Shown: positions 40,919 through 50,163 of the stretch, one piece after another
Position numbering within the stretch: the stretch's first letter is position 1
How the letters are laid out: the number at the start of each line of letters is the position of its first letter
Assembly: GCA_009840005.1 (NCBI GenBank)
Contig: VXOR01000078.1
Location: forward strand, 30,404 to 94,403
DNA: 64,000 nucleotides
Origin: Gemmatimonadota bacterium
Lineage (GTDB): Bacteria; Latescibacterota; UBA2968; UBA8231
Direction of reading: 5' to 3'
Notes under the pieces: model-generated
What the model was told of the DNA's origin: nothing
What the model saw: the letters and a program-made list of their open reading frames with translations, nothing else
The model's database searches: none
Program-made: the position numbers and the translations under genes

Positions 40919-41016
40919 GGAAAACGGCCGCCCCTACGCGTTAGGCCGGTAGGCGGACATTGAAAAGACCCCGCGACCAGCAAAAACCAACCTTTAGTTC
41001 AGGAATAGGCCAGTCA

Positions 41017-42468
41017 ATGAATCGACCCAACATCGTCTTCATTCTCAGCGACGACCAAGGCCCTTGGGCCGCCGGCTGTTACGGCAACGCAGAAATCCGC
41101 ACTCCAGCGATCGACCTCATCGCTCAAACCGGCATGCGCTTTGACAATTTCTTCGTTGCGACGCCGGTCTGCTCGCCCAGCCGCGCGACCTTTTTAACCG
41201 GGCGGATCTCCTCGCAGCACGGAGTCCACGACTGGATCAGAGAGGGCAATGTCGGCGAGTCCGCAGCCGCTTATCTCGCCGGCGAGGTGGCTTATACCGA
41301 CATCCTCGCTGACAATGGCTGGGTCTGCGGCCTGAGCGGCAAGTGGCACTTAGGGCACAGCCAACTCGCGCAGCACGGCTTTTCGCATTGGTACGTGCAT
41401 CAGCAGGGCGGCGGGCCGTACAACGACGCACCCATGATCCGCGACAGCGAGCTAATCACCGAGCCGGGCTACGTGACCACGGCAATCACCAACGACGCGT
41501 TGGCGTTTATCGATCGGCACGCCGACGGCGACGCGCCCTTTTACCTAGGCGTCCACTACACAGCACCCCACAGCCCGTGGACTGGCCACCCGCAGGAAAT
41601 CGTCGATTCCTACGACAACTGCGCTTTCGACTCCTGTCCGCAGGAAGCGATCCATCCCTGGGCGGTGGGACACGGGCTGAGTGAGAATTGTCTGGGCAAC
41701 CGCGAGATGCTCAAGGGCTATTTCGCAGCGGTGACGGCCATGGACCGCGACATTGGGCGGATCATCGACAAGCTGGAGGAAAAGGGGCTGCGCGGGAACA
41801 CGCTAGTAGTCTTCACCAGCGACAACGGCTTTAGCTGCGGCCACCACGGTTTCTGGGGCAAGGGCAACGGCACCTATCCGCCAAACATGTACGAGAATTC
41901 GATCAAGGTGCCCTTCCTCGTCAGCCACCCCGGCCGCATTCCTGCGGAGAGCGTCCAAGAGGGCATGGTCAGCGCCTACGACTTTATGCCGACCTTGCTC
42001 GACTATCTGGGGTTGCCACTGCCCGAGGGTACCAATTTCCCCGGCCAAAGCGCACTACCCCTGTTGTTGGGAGCAGACAACACCGGTCGGCAGGAAGTAG
42101 TCATCTACGACGAGTACGGAGCGACGCGAATGATGCGCACCGAGGAGTGGAAATACGTCCACCGCTATCCAGATGGCTTCGACGACTCGACTGAGCTCGC
42201 CGAAGTCCTGAGCTCAGCCGAAGGGCCGCACGAACTCTACGACCTAGCCAACGACCCGGACGAGCGCACCAATCTGGCGGACGATCCCAACCAAACCGAG
42301 CGGATCGGCGACCTAAAGCAGCGGCTAGAGGATTGGTACGAACGCTACGTAGTGCCCGAGCGCGACGGGCGCAATTTCGCGGTGACGGGCACGGGTCAAC
42401 TCCGGCCGGTGGGCGGCCAGTGGGAAAATCCTGCGACCAGCAAAAATCAACCGTTCGCGCAGGAGTAA
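41017..42468 (+). CDS. Type I sulfatase (formylglycine-dependent)
   Basis: 483 aa from the ATG at 41017; a longer TTG-started frame from 40960 lacks homology. Alkaline-phosphatase-superfamily aryl/choline-sulfatase fold: metal Asp pair in VFILSDDQ, modification motif CSPSRATFLTGR with Cys52 to be converted to formylglycine, KWHLGH, APHSPW, TSDNGFSCGHHG, and C-terminal ELYDLANDPDERTNL. An about 17-residue insertion (GFDDSTELAEVLSSAEG) splits the usual YPDG-PHELYDL junction and is coded by a type A palindromic repeat in frame. No signal peptide is seen with this start, so it may be cytoplasmic or exported otherwise. Confidence 0.9.
   Translation: MNRPNIVFILSDDQGPWAAGCYGNAEIRTPAIDLIAQTGMRFDNFFVATPVCSPSRATFLTGRISSQHGVHDWIREGNVGESAAAYLAGEVAYTDILADNGWVCGLSGKWHLGHSQLAQHGFSHWYVHQQGGGPYNDAPMIRDSELITEPGYVTTAITNDALAFIDRHADGDAPFYLGVHYTAPHSPWTGHPQEIVDSYDNCAFDSCPQEAIHPWAVGHGLSENCLGNREMLKGYFAAVTAMDRDIGRIIDKLEEKGLRGNTLVVFTSDNGFSCGHHGFWGKGNGTYPPNMYENSIKVPFLVSHPGRIPAESVQEGMVSAYDFMPTLLDYLGLPLPEGTNFPGQSALPLLLGADNTGRQEVVIYDEYGATRMMRTEEWKYVHRYPDGFDDSTELAEVLSSAEGPHELYDLANDPDERTNLADDPNQTERIGDLKQRLEDWYERYVVPERDGRNFAVTGTGQLRPVGGQWENPATSKNQPFAQE
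42175..42225. repeat. Palindromic repeat type A, in frame inside the sulfatase gene
   Basis: Inverted orientation relative to the copies at 14202 and 16036; its reverse complement (cccttcggctgagctcagg...gtcgtcgaagcc) matches the 16036 copy almost throughout. It adds about 17 residues in a surface turn shortly before the C-terminal sulfatase segment. Confidence 0.88.
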
Positions 42469-42567
42469 CCAGTGGCAATGGGTGAAGAGCGCGTAGCCGA
42501 CATTGTCCAGTAATTCCCGACTATCGCCAGCTCGCCCCGGTCAGCCGACGCTGGTCGAAAGCCTGAT

Positions 42568-43410
42568 TTAGGGCAACACACTCCGCGCCGGCACAAATCC
42601 CAACTCCGCTTCAATCCGCGCAATATCGTAGACCGGATCTCGCTCGTGTCCCGCCCGCTCGTAATGCGCCATGTCGATCTTCTCCGCATCCGCCCCATAC
42701 CAAATCCGCATCAACTCCGGCACCGTACAGGCCACACAGGCCTGCGTCCCCACCGCGTTCAAAATCCGCACCCCCGCCTTGTGCGCGCGCTCCGCCGTCA
42801 GCCGGAAGCACCGCACCGCATCGCTCAAATACATACACGAAATCGCCCCCATCCCCCACGGTCCCACCGGCCCCGGCTGCCGTGGCGCAGCTACCCGGTC
42901 CTCGGGCCAAATCGAAGCCAGCCTAATATTGATGAAGTCCAACTCCTCCCGCTGCCGCGCCAGATAGCGGGTCGTCTCCTCCATCATGTATTTGGAAAAA
43001 CCGTAGCCATCGCGGTCCAGACACGGATGCTCGTCCGACATCGGCAGTTCGAGCGGCCGAAAATGCACCGACTGCATCCCAACCGCGGCGATCGACGAGG
43101 CCAATGCGAATTTGCTGCAACCCCGATCGATCAGATAGCGCAACAAACCGTAGGTCCCCATGACATTAACCCGCATGAGATCCGCTTCAGCGCCCGCGCC
43201 CGTCACCGCCCCCAAATGGACCAGCGCGTCGAAATCCCACCGATCCAACCGGCGCAGATCCTCCTCCCGCGTAAAATCCCCAACCACCACCGCCACCCCC
43301 TCAACCTCCGTCGGCTGGCGCGACAGACAGACCACCTCGTGGTCCGCCGCCATATCCGCAGCCAACGCTCGACCGATAAAACCGCTAGTTCCCGTAATCA
43401 ATACGCGCAT
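42568..43410 (-). CDS. NAD-dependent epimerase/dehydratase (extended SDR)
   Basis: 280 aa from the ATG at 43410, one base after the upstream stop, with GGAGG in the end of the preceding gene. Motifs: GTSGFIG (NAD binding), LVHLGAVTG, NVMGTYGLL, YGFSKYMMEE with the YxxxK pair. The substrate is probably a nucleotide sugar or sugar acid, not determinable. It is the last gene of a MFS-Gfo-GH-like-epimerase series on this strand. The 99-bp gap to the convergent sulfatase shows no gene or clear terminator. Confidence 0.87.
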   Translation of the reverse strand: MRVLITGTSGFIGRALAADMAADHEVVCLSRQPTEVEGVAVVVGDFTREEDLRRLDRWDFDALVHLGAVTGAGAEADLMRVNVMGTYGLLRYLIDRGCSKFALASSIAAVGMQSVHFRPLELPMSDEHPCLDRDGYGFSKYMMEETTRYLARQREELDFINIRLASIWPEDRVAAPRQPGPVGPWGMGAISCMYLSDAVRCFRLTAERAHKAGVRILNAVGTQACVACTVPELMRIWYGADAEKIDMAHYERAGHERDPVYDIARIEAELGFVPARSVLP

Positions 43411-43411
43411 C

Positions 43412-44983
43412 TCAACCTCCCGGCGGAGCAATCCGCTCCAGTACCAAACCTTCGGGACGCACAAAGTCCTTGTAGCGGACTAGGATTTCCGCCCCATTGA
43501 TGCTGCGGACAAAACCCGCTCGCGCCTCCAGTTTCTTAACCTCGATCTCGACCCGATTGGCCCCGCGCCTTACCTCCTCCGGTGCCAAGCGAAAGCGGAA
43601 CCAGTGCGCTGAAAAACCCAACGGGGCTTGCACCGCCATGCCCCCAGCGAGCTGAACGGGAATGGTCAGCGCACGCTCGTCGCTGATTTCAGCTTCGGCG
43701 CGGGACAGAACCCGGCCATTAAAGCGCATTTCAATCTCGTCCTCAATGCAGAAAAAGGAAAAGCGCAGCGTCAAAATAGCCGGGCGCATCTCCCCATCGC
43801 GCCGGGCACTCTCCACATCGTCGGCCACCCAAATGTCGAGCGCGACCGTCTCGCCCTCCAAGAGCTGTTCCGGCACTTGGCGCTCCGGCGTAGAAGTCTC
43901 TTCCCCAATGACCCCCTCGCGCGGCTGCAGCAAGTAGCGCTTGTCGCGCCGGGCGTGTACCTGCGGATAGGCGACCTCGCGCAGAATCTGGTACTCGCGC
44001 TCGGCCAAGGGCCAAGGCATATAGCCCAAATACATCCCAGCGTAGCCCTGCCAAGCTAAGGTCTGACTGAGGGCGCGGTACATCTCAATGCTCGGCAACC
44101 CCACCCGCTCGTCGTAGATTCGGCGCGGCGGCCGATAATACGCGGCAGCACCCGCATTCTCGGCCACCTCAGCCATCCACGGTGCCTGAATACCTACGTC
44201 AACCAGCACGTTCGCGTCCTGACCGACGACCCAGTCGAGGCTGCCGGCCCGCAGCCAAGCCTCCACATCCAGCCCCACCGCGAGATTGTCTTTCTCGTGC
44301 AGATGCACCCGCGCCATTAGTGGAATTCTGCGGCCCTGCCGCGCGCCGATTTCCTCAGCCAACGCCCGCACCTTGGCCACAAACTCAGTCATCAGCGGCG
44401 CGTTTTCCTGGATCTCATCCTTTTTAAAATAGAAGTTGTCAAAACAAAAATCTAGTTCCAATCCATCGGCTCGATAGCCTTCTAACACTTCGCCGATAAT
44501 GGCCAACTTGTCCTCCTGCACGGCCTCTTGCGCGTAGTCGTAACACCACTCGGCCCGACCGGCGTCGCCAATGCACACCGCGGCTCCGTACTGTTCCTTG
44601 AGCCGCCCGAAGCGCTCGCTTCCCGGCCGGGCAGAGTCCTGGAGCTTGAGACTGGGAAACACCTGCATCCCAGTCTCCCGACCGCGCTCAATGACGGCCC
44701 GCAGTTGGTCGGTGCCCAGTTCCTTGGCCACCTCGACCATCCGCATGATCCGCCAGTCGATGTAGTTTTCCCACACCTCCTTGCCCTGCCCCACCACGCG
44801 ACCGACCGCGCTCTGGTGAAAGAAGACGTCGCTATAACCCAATCCCAAAACCAGCAAATCCACGCCCGTACCCAACACCTCATCTACCGGCCAGTTCAGG
44901 AGGTGGCGGCTGGCCGGTGGCTCCAGTCGCTTGGCGTGAAAGTGGTGCGCGTCGTTGTAGTGAATTAAATGGGGTCGGTCCAT
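43412..44983 (-). CDS. Uncharacterised glycoside-hydrolase-like TIM-barrel protein
   Basis: 523 aa, RBS AGGAGC. I do not recognise the exact family. The N-terminal about 370 residues look like a (beta/alpha)8 glycosidase-like barrel: HYNDAHHFHAKRLEPP, MQVFPSLKLQDS, an acidic strand DGLELDFCFDNFYF resembling 'DGI.lDf.r' of GHL10/GH-like proteins, and YAGMYLGYMPWPL. The last about 150 residues are a beta-sandwich (from VALDIWVADDVESA). No signal peptide. It is probably cytoplasmic and co-transcribed with the epimerase (1-bp gap), and may act on an imported sugar derivative. The carbohydrate role is inferred. Confidence 0.65.
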   Translation of the reverse strand: MDRPHLIHYNDAHHFHAKRLEPPASRHLLNWPVDEVLGTGVDLLVLGLGYSDVFFHQSAVGRVVGQGKEVWENYIDWRIMRMVEVAKELGTDQLRAVIERGRETGMQVFPSLKLQDSARPGSERFGRLKEQYGAAVCIGDAGRAEWCYDYAQEAVQEDKLAIIGEVLEGYRADGLELDFCFDNFYFKKDEIQENAPLMTEFVAKVRALAEEIGARQGRRIPLMARVHLHEKDNLAVGLDVEAWLRAGSLDWVVGQDANVLVDVGIQAPWMAEVAENAGAAAYYRPPRRIYDERVGLPSIEMYRALSQTLAWQGYAGMYLGYMPWPLAEREYQILREVAYPQVHARRDKRYLLQPREGVIGEETSTPERQVPEQLLEGETVALDIWVADDVESARRDGEMRPAILTLRFSFFCIEDEIEMRFNGRVLSRAEAEISDERALTIPVQLAGGMAVQAPLGFSAHWFRFRLAPEEVRRGANRVEIEVKKLEARAGFVRSINGAEILVRYKDFVRPEGLVLERIAPPGG

Positions 44984-45019
44984 GGCTAAGCTCCTATTTC
45001 GTGGCCCATCGGCCTCATA

Positions 45020-45110
45020 TAGTCATCTTGAATGAGTTGGACGAGTCAAGATGCAGCTTGTCTTGTAAATAATTCTGCGTCTATCTGCGTCCATCTGCGG
45101 ATACATTGCC
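45020..45110. repeat. MITE-like intergenic repeat
   Basis: Carries gtcttgtaaat and the core tctgcgtccatctgcgga. The terminal TAGCAAT-type ends have diverged (tagtcatc at the left, acattgcc at the right). It lies upstream of the glycoside-hydrolase-like gene. Confidence 0.7.
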
Positions 45111-45131
45111 GCCAAGTTTTCCATACAGCAC

Positions 45132-46256
45132 TTAGTCCTTCTTCTGGGACAAAACCTGATTCATGTACTCTTCGCGGCCATAGATCGGCTTCTTGTTGTA
45201 CATCCTCCCGGGACGGGGTACCATGCGCAGGCTGCGGTCGGCCAGCGGTAGCGCCACGGGCACACACCCCTGCCGGTGCGACTCGCGCACCGCGATGGCC
45301 ATTTCGAGGACCTTGACGCCGTTCTCGCCGCTGCCGGGCGGGTCCTCGCCCCGCTCCAGCGCGTCGATAATAGCCTTGCAACTAGCCCTGTTGCGGTCCC
45401 CAAGACAGCGCCAGCCGTCGGCGTCGTACCCGCGCTCTCCGCCGTAAACGCCGTAAATCGGCCCTTCCGGCAAGACGCCCTCAATTTTTTCCAACTTCTC
45501 CCAGCTCGCCCCATCGCCTTCGACATAGCGGTACAAGCCGGCGAGATTGTCGTCTGAGTAGAAGACTCCGTCCTCACAGACCACCTCGTAGCCGCGACCT
45601 CGCGCGTCCTTGTCCCGATAGATAAACGACTCAATTCCATTGGCAAAGCGCACGTACCCAGCCCCGCCTTGGTCGTGTTCGCTCAGGGGATCGTCGCAGA
45701 CCCAGCCCGACACCCACGCCACCTCGTCGCAGCCAGCAAAGTGGCGCATCAGCGTAAAGCGCTGACAGCCGCCACCCGACATCTCCGTGCCCGATCCACC
45801 GAGCAACGTAATGCGCTTAACCGCCCCCAACTCGCCCGCACCAATGAACTCTAGGGCCTTTTGGTAGGCCGGCAGATTGACGTCCAAGTCCCCCGCGCCA
45901 AAGGGAATGCGCCGGCTCTTGCACTCGGCGACCATGCGGTCGGCCTCTTCGAGTGAGGCCGCGATCGGCTTTTCGCAGAGGATGGCCTTGACCCCAGCTT
46001 GTGCGCAGGCGATGACGACCTCCGGATTGACGCCAACCGGCAAAATTGGCGCGGCAATGTCGAGCGCCTCTTTCTCTAGCATCTGGCGATAATCGGCATA
46101 ACCGGGCACGCCCGTGCGCTTTTGAAACAGCGCCAAATTCTCCGGATCTCCATCGGCCACGGCCACCAACTCCGTGCGCTCGTCGAGCATATAGGCGCGC
46201 GCGTGCTGCGTGCCTTTGCGCCCAGCCCCGATCAACCCCACGCGATATTTAGCCAT
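45132..46256 (-). CDS. Gfo/Idh/MocA-family NAD(P)-dependent oxidoreductase
   Basis: 374 aa, RBS AAGGAGGG. YRVGLIGAGRKGTQHARAYM at the N-terminus, CAQAGVKAILCEKPIAASLEEADRM with the family EKP Lys motif, then a C-terminal sheet domain. A Cys/Tyr-containing tail extends 30 residues past the usual end. The substrate is unknown. It sits 31 bp after a MFS transporter gene and upstream of two carbohydrate-type genes, so sugar or polyol oxidation is likely. Confidence 0.88.
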   Translation of the reverse strand: MAKYRVGLIGAGRKGTQHARAYMLDERTELVAVADGDPENLALFQKRTGVPGYADYRQMLEKEALDIAAPILPVGVNPEVVIACAQAGVKAILCEKPIAASLEEADRMVAECKSRRIPFGAGDLDVNLPAYQKALEFIGAGELGAVKRITLLGGSGTEMSGGGCQRFTLMRHFAGCDEVAWVSGWVCDDPLSEHDQGGAGYVRFANGIESFIYRDKDARGRGYEVVCEDGVFYSDDNLAGLYRYVEGDGASWEKLEKIEGVLPEGPIYGVYGGERGYDADGWRCLGDRNRASCKAIIDALERGEDPPGSGENGVKVLEMAIAVRESHRQGCVPVALPLADRSLRMVPRPGRMYNKKPIYGREEYMNQVLSQKKD

Positions 46257-46287
46257 CTCGGAACCCTCCTTAGATATAGTCCATTTC

Positions 46288-47451
46288 TTAGCCGCTCCGA
46301 ACCGCCCGCGCCCACAACAGCCCCAGCGTCACCGCCACCGCCACCAAAAAGGGCACAGCCAAGTGATTGAGCCTATTCCAGCCCAGCATCCCCTCCAAAG
46401 GTGCCGCCCCAAAACTGGTCAACACGATCAGGCCAAAGACCAGAAAGTCATTGCACGATTGCACCCGCGCCTTTTCCTCGGGCCGGTGCGTCATCGCCAA
46501 CAGCGACGTTGACCCTACGAAAAGAAAATTCCACCCCACGCCCAATAGCGCCAACCCAATCGTGTAGTGATAGAGCCCGATACCACTCAAATTGACCGCG
46601 ATCGAACACCCGAGCAACGCGATGCCGACGAACATGATCCGATGCTCGCCCCAACGCGAGATTAGGTGCCCAGTGAAAAAAGACGGCACGTACATACCCA
46701 GCACATGCCACTGAATCACCCACGCCGTATCGGCGAAGGAATGCAAATGCCGTTTCATCGCCAGCGGCGTGGCATTCATCAACAGCGACATCAGCCCCCA
46801 AGCAGCCACCGCCCCGATCACCGCCAGCGCGAAATCCGCCTGCCGTGCGATCTCCCGGAGCGAACGTCCACCCGCCCGCTGCTCCTCGACGCTGGGCGCG
46901 GGAAAAGAAACCAAACAGAGTACCGGCAAAACCAGCGCATGAACGACGGCAATCCCCAAAAAAGAGCCAGCGAACAAATAGTCGGGAAACCACTCCCGCG
47001 ACCACGCCGCCAGATTGGAACCTGACACCGCGGCCACAACGCCCCCGGCCATCACCAGCGAAATCGCGCGACTGCGAAAATCCTCGGCGACCACTTCGCC
47101 AGCGGCAAATCGATAATAGGTAGCAAAGCCATTGACTGCACCAATGCCCAACCCACCCAAACAAAGCAGCGCAAAATCGCCCTGGTACACGGCCAAGCAC
47201 CCCACCGCACCTCCGAGGATGCCCAACGCCGCACCCAAAGCAAAACCTATCTTGCGGCCTCGCCGCTGCATTAGCTGCGCCGCGGGCACCGTCATTATCA
47301 TCGTGGCCACCGGCGCTAGCGCCAACGGCAGGGTTGCCAGCGCGGGATTCGGAGTCAACCGCTGGCCGATGAGCGCCATGCTCGACAGCATGACGAGACT
47401 GGCGGTGCGCGAGAGGGCCTCGCATAAAAAGAGCAGCGAAAGATTTTTCAC
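46288..47451 (-). CDS. Major facilitator superfamily transporter
   Basis: 387 aa from GTG, twelve hydrophobic segments. The loop between helices 2 and 3 reads AQLMQRRGRKIGFALGAALG, matching the MFS G...D/G R.GRR signature. A charged central loop (SVEEQRAGGRSLREI) separates the halves. The substrate is not clear; adjacent Gfo/Idh/MocA and glycoside-hydrolase-like genes suggest a sugar or sugar acid. No SD is visible before the GTG, 30 bp after the aroG-type gene. Confidence 0.85.
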   Translation of the reverse strand: MKNLSLLFLCEALSRTASLVMLSSMALIGQRLTPNPALATLPLALAPVATMIMTVPAAQLMQRRGRKIGFALGAALGILGGAVGCLAVYQGDFALLCLGGLGIGAVNGFATYYRFAAGEVVAEDFRSRAISLVMAGGVVAAVSGSNLAAWSREWFPDYLFAGSFLGIAVVHALVLPVLCLVSFPAPSVEEQRAGGRSLREIARQADFALAVIGAVAAWGLMSLLMNATPLAMKRHLHSFADTAWVIQWHVLGMYVPSFFTGHLISRWGEHRIMFVGIALLGCSIAVNLSGIGLYHYTIGLALLGVGWNFLFVGSTSLLAMTHRPEEKARVQSCNDFLVFGLIVLTSFGAAPLEGMLGWNRLNHLAVPFLVAVAVTLGLLWARAVRSG

Positions 47452-47481
47452 GCTAACTAGGCCGGTCGGCCTCGTCGCTGG

Positions 47482-48543
47482 TTATTTTTTTTGCCGCTGC
47501 GTCCGCACCGCCGCGGCCAATTCCTCCAACACCTCCACCGTATCCTCCCACCCGATACAGGCATCCGTAATGCTCTGCCCGTAAACCAACTCACTACCCG
47601 CCTGCTGTTTCTGATTGCCCTCGATCAAGTGGCTTTCCAGCATCACCCCAAAAACATCCTGCGCTCCTTCGGCCACCTGTGCGGCAATCGCGCGTGCAAC
47701 AGTTGGTTGGCGTTTGTGATCCTTGGCACTATTTCCGTGGCTACAATCGATCATCACGCGATGCGGCAAGCCCGCTTCTTTGAGCTGAGCTGAAGCCTCA
47801 TCGATACTAGCGTGGTCGTAGTTAGTACCGTCGCTGCCACCGCGCAAAATCAAATGGCAACTCGCATTGCCCGAAGTCCCGACAATCGCCGCAATGCCCT
47901 GCTTGGTCACCGAGAGAAAGTGATGCGGATGCCGGGCGGCACCAATGGCGTCGAGGGCGATCTGCACATTGCCCGCAGTCCCATTCTTAAAGCCAACGGG
48001 CATCGACAAACCCGAAGCCAATTCGCGGTGAACCTGACTTTCCGTGGTGCGAGCACCAACAGCACCCCAAGCAATCAGGTCGGCGATAAATTGCGGCGTG
48101 ATCGTATCGAGGAATTCGGAAGCAGTCGGCAAGCCCATATCCCCCAACTGCACCAGCAGGCCGCGGGCGGTGCGCAAGCCGCTGTTGATATCGAAGCTGT
48201 CGTCCAAATGCGGATCATTGATCAACCCCTTCCAGCCAACGGTCGTGCGCGGCTTCTCGAAGTACACGCGCATCGCCACGTACAACGCGTCGCTTAGAGC
48301 CGCGGCCCTTTCCTTGAGCCGTTCTGCGTATTCAAGCGCGGCTTGAGGGTCGTGGATCGAACACGGCCCGACCACCACCACTAGCCGATCGTCCTCTCCG
48401 GCCAGTATGGCGTCCAATGCACGCCGGGCCGCGGCCACGGTATGAGATGCCGCTTCCGAAATGGGCAATTCTTCCATTAGAATCGCCGGTGGGATCAAGG
48501 GTTTGAGTTGATCAATGCGCAGATCGTCAGTTGATTCAAACAA
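47482..48543 (-). CDS. aroG: 3-deoxy-7-phosphoheptulonate synthase, class I (AroFGH)
   Basis: 353 aa, TTG start with AAGGAG upstream. Condenses PEP and erythrose-4-phosphate at the head of the shikimate pathway. Class I signatures: VVVVGPCSIHDPQAALEYA, MRVYFEKPRTTVGWKGL, GLPTASEFLD, GARTTESQVHRELASGLSMPVGFKNGT, MIDCSHGNSAKDH, ESHLIEGNQ, and SITDACIGW. Which of the Phe/Tyr/Trp-sensitive isozymes it is cannot be told, so the symbol is generic. It is upstream of the MFS gene on the same strand. Confidence 0.95.
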   Translation of the reverse strand: MFESTDDLRIDQLKPLIPPAILMEELPISEAASHTVAAARRALDAILAGEDDRLVVVVGPCSIHDPQAALEYAERLKERAAALSDALYVAMRVYFEKPRTTVGWKGLINDPHLDDSFDINSGLRTARGLLVQLGDMGLPTASEFLDTITPQFIADLIAWGAVGARTTESQVHRELASGLSMPVGFKNGTAGNVQIALDAIGAARHPHHFLSVTKQGIAAIVGTSGNASCHLILRGGSDGTNYDHASIDEASAQLKEAGLPHRVMIDCSHGNSAKDHKRQPTVARAIAAQVAEGAQDVFGVMLESHLIEGNQKQQAGSELVYGQSITDACIGWEDTVEVLEELAAAVRTQRQKK

Positions 48544-48605
48544 GTCTTTCTACTCCTTACTATAAGTTATAAACTGATGTTACTCATCTGCGCCGAATTG
48601 GTCGG

Positions 48606-48712
48606 TGTAGGGGCGTCCCTCGTGGGCGCCCAAGCGATACAGCGCATTCAGCCAGCGGGATCCTACGAGGGCAACCACAAGGGTTGCCCCTACAATGCGT
48701 AACGTCAGTTAT
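48606..48712. repeat. GTAGGGGC-type composite palindromic repeat with conserved tail
   Basis: gtaggggcgtccctcgtgggc opens and gggttgcccctac (to 48692) closes a composite of two hairpins, the reverse layout of 30664-30729. It is followed by aatgcgtaacgtcagttata (48693-48712), the tail also seen at 11155-11174. It fills most of the gap 48544-48736. Confidence 0.85.
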
Positions 48713-48736
48713 AAATTCTTATCGTCTAAACACTAT

Positions 48737-49963
48737 TCACTCGCCACCCGGCACCCAACCCAAAGCCGCAAAATTCTTACCAGTAAGACTCCGCATAAAG
48801 CGCGCCCGCTCGCGAGCTTCCTCTAGCTCCTCGCGCAAATCCTCCGGCCGATACGCCCGACCCCGGCGCACGGTCAATACCGGCTCAATTTTGCGATCGC
48901 CCTGCTCGCGCCGACCGCGCACATCCTCGAACTCGAACGTCCCCTCCAGCACTTCAAACGCCGCCAGATCCGCCACCGTCCCCTCCCGCAGAGTACCCAA
49001 CTCCTCGCCGCGGCCGATGGCGTCGGCCGCCGCGGCCGTGCTCTGCTGCACGACGCGTTCGAGCGGCACGCCCAAGTTGAGCAATTTCGACGCAGTCTCC
49101 GGCATACTCTCAATCGGGCTGTCCCAACTATGCGCGTGCAAATCCGTGCTAATCACATCGGCGACAAAGCCGTCGGCCAGCGCCTGTATTGCGATCCCGT
49201 AGTCAAAACTGCCGCCGCCGTGCCCCACGTCGAACAGCACGCCCCGCTCCCGCGCTTCCCACACCTGCGGCACCACCGTCCCCGCATCGTCCACCACGCA
49301 GTCTCCTGTGCCTTGATAACAATGGGTCACCACATCGCCGGGCCGCAGCAGGGCGAGCACCTCCACAATCGGCACCCCCCGGGCGATGTGTACCATTACC
49401 GGCACCCCCGCCCATTCGCCCGCCTGCACCGCCAACTGCAAGGGCTTGGTCCCATTCTCGCCAACTTGGAATCCACCCTGCCGCACCTTGACGCCGACGC
49501 AGTGCTCCTGCCAGTGGTGGGCCACAAACGCCGTGCGCTCTGGATCGCCGTACTGCAAATCCACCATCTCCCCCACCGGCCCACAGGTCAAACCAATCGC
49601 CGAAATATGCACAAACCCCAAAACCTGGGTCCGCGCTGGCTCGATCACATAATCGACAAATCCCTCGAAGTTGGCCCACCCCGCGCTGCCAGCATCGACG
49701 ATTGTCGTCACGCCCGTGGCCAAGCACAGCGCATCGCCGCGGATCCCCCAAGTCGTGCATCCCGCGTAGAGGTGCGCGTGGATATCGATCCAACCCGGCG
49801 TCAGAATTTTGCCGGACAAGTCGATCGTCTCCGCCGCCGGAGCCGTTATTTCCTCGGCTACTGCGGCGATCTGCTCCCCGACGATCCCCACGTCGCGGAT
49901 CCCGTCCACATCCTGCGCTGGGTCCATCACTCGCGCCCCTTTTAACAACAGATCGTAGGCCAT
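48737..49963 (-). CDS. Amidohydrolase/deacetylase-family metalloenzyme
   Basis: 408 aa from the ATG at 49963 (GGAGGAAGGG upstream; an ATG at 49990 lies further out in repeat-derived sequence). Dihydroorotase-like amidohydrolase: LLLKGARVMDPAQ, first metal motif GWIDIHAHLY, a candidate carboxylated Lys in VGVKVRQGG, later His ligands in MVHIARG and VTHCYQG, and the catalytic Asp in ISTDLHAHS. LREGTVADLAAFEV is the standard C-terminal return to the small beta domain. It hydrolyses an amide or cyclic amide; the substrate is unknown. Confidence 0.88.
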   Translation of the reverse strand: MAYDLLLKGARVMDPAQDVDGIRDVGIVGEQIAAVAEEITAPAAETIDLSGKILTPGWIDIHAHLYAGCTTWGIRGDALCLATGVTTIVDAGSAGWANFEGFVDYVIEPARTQVLGFVHISAIGLTCGPVGEMVDLQYGDPERTAFVAHHWQEHCVGVKVRQGGFQVGENGTKPLQLAVQAGEWAGVPVMVHIARGVPIVEVLALLRPGDVVTHCYQGTGDCVVDDAGTVVPQVWEARERGVLFDVGHGGGSFDYGIAIQALADGFVADVISTDLHAHSWDSPIESMPETASKLLNLGVPLERVVQQSTAAAADAIGRGEELGTLREGTVADLAAFEVLEGTFEFEDVRGRREQGDRKIEPVLTVRRGRAYRPEDLREELEEARERARFMRSLTGKNFAALGWVPGGE

Positions 49964-49984
49964 TTCCCTTCCTCCGTGCTCATG

Positions 49985-50079
49985 TAGCAATCCGACATGA
50001 TTTGAACGATCCTAGTTGTGCGTCCTATTCTGCGTCTATCTGCGTCCATCTGCGGATACTCTTATAAGTAGGATTGCTA
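49985..50079. repeat. MITE-like intergenic repeat, best copy (95 bp with 9-bp terminal inverted repeats)
   Basis: Ends are perfect inverted repeats tagcaatcc (49985-49993) and ggattgcta (50071-50079). The interior contains ttgaacgatcc and the core tctgcgtccatctgcgga. It lies in the shared upstream region of the divergent amidohydrolase and Ldh-family genes. No coding capacity. Confidence 0.85.
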
Positions 50080-50163
50080 TATTGAAACCCTCTGCGGCTT
50101 CTTGACACGCCTAGTTCCAAACCCGTATATAATTCGCTTTTTTACTCCAACCAGAGAGCCATC

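Noticed and set aside
40960..41016. Longer sulfatase start (TTG at 40960)
   Set aside because: The extra 19 residues do not resemble a signal peptide or the family; homology starts at MNRPNIVFILSDDQ.
42469..42567. Short ORF between the sulfatase and epimerase
   Set aside because: Only about ten codons with no SD or conservation signal.
47770..47800. gagctgagctgaagcctc in the aroG-type gene as another type A repeat
   Set aside because: It matches only the AGCT core by chance; flanks do not fit the element and the protein segment is normal for DAHP synthase.
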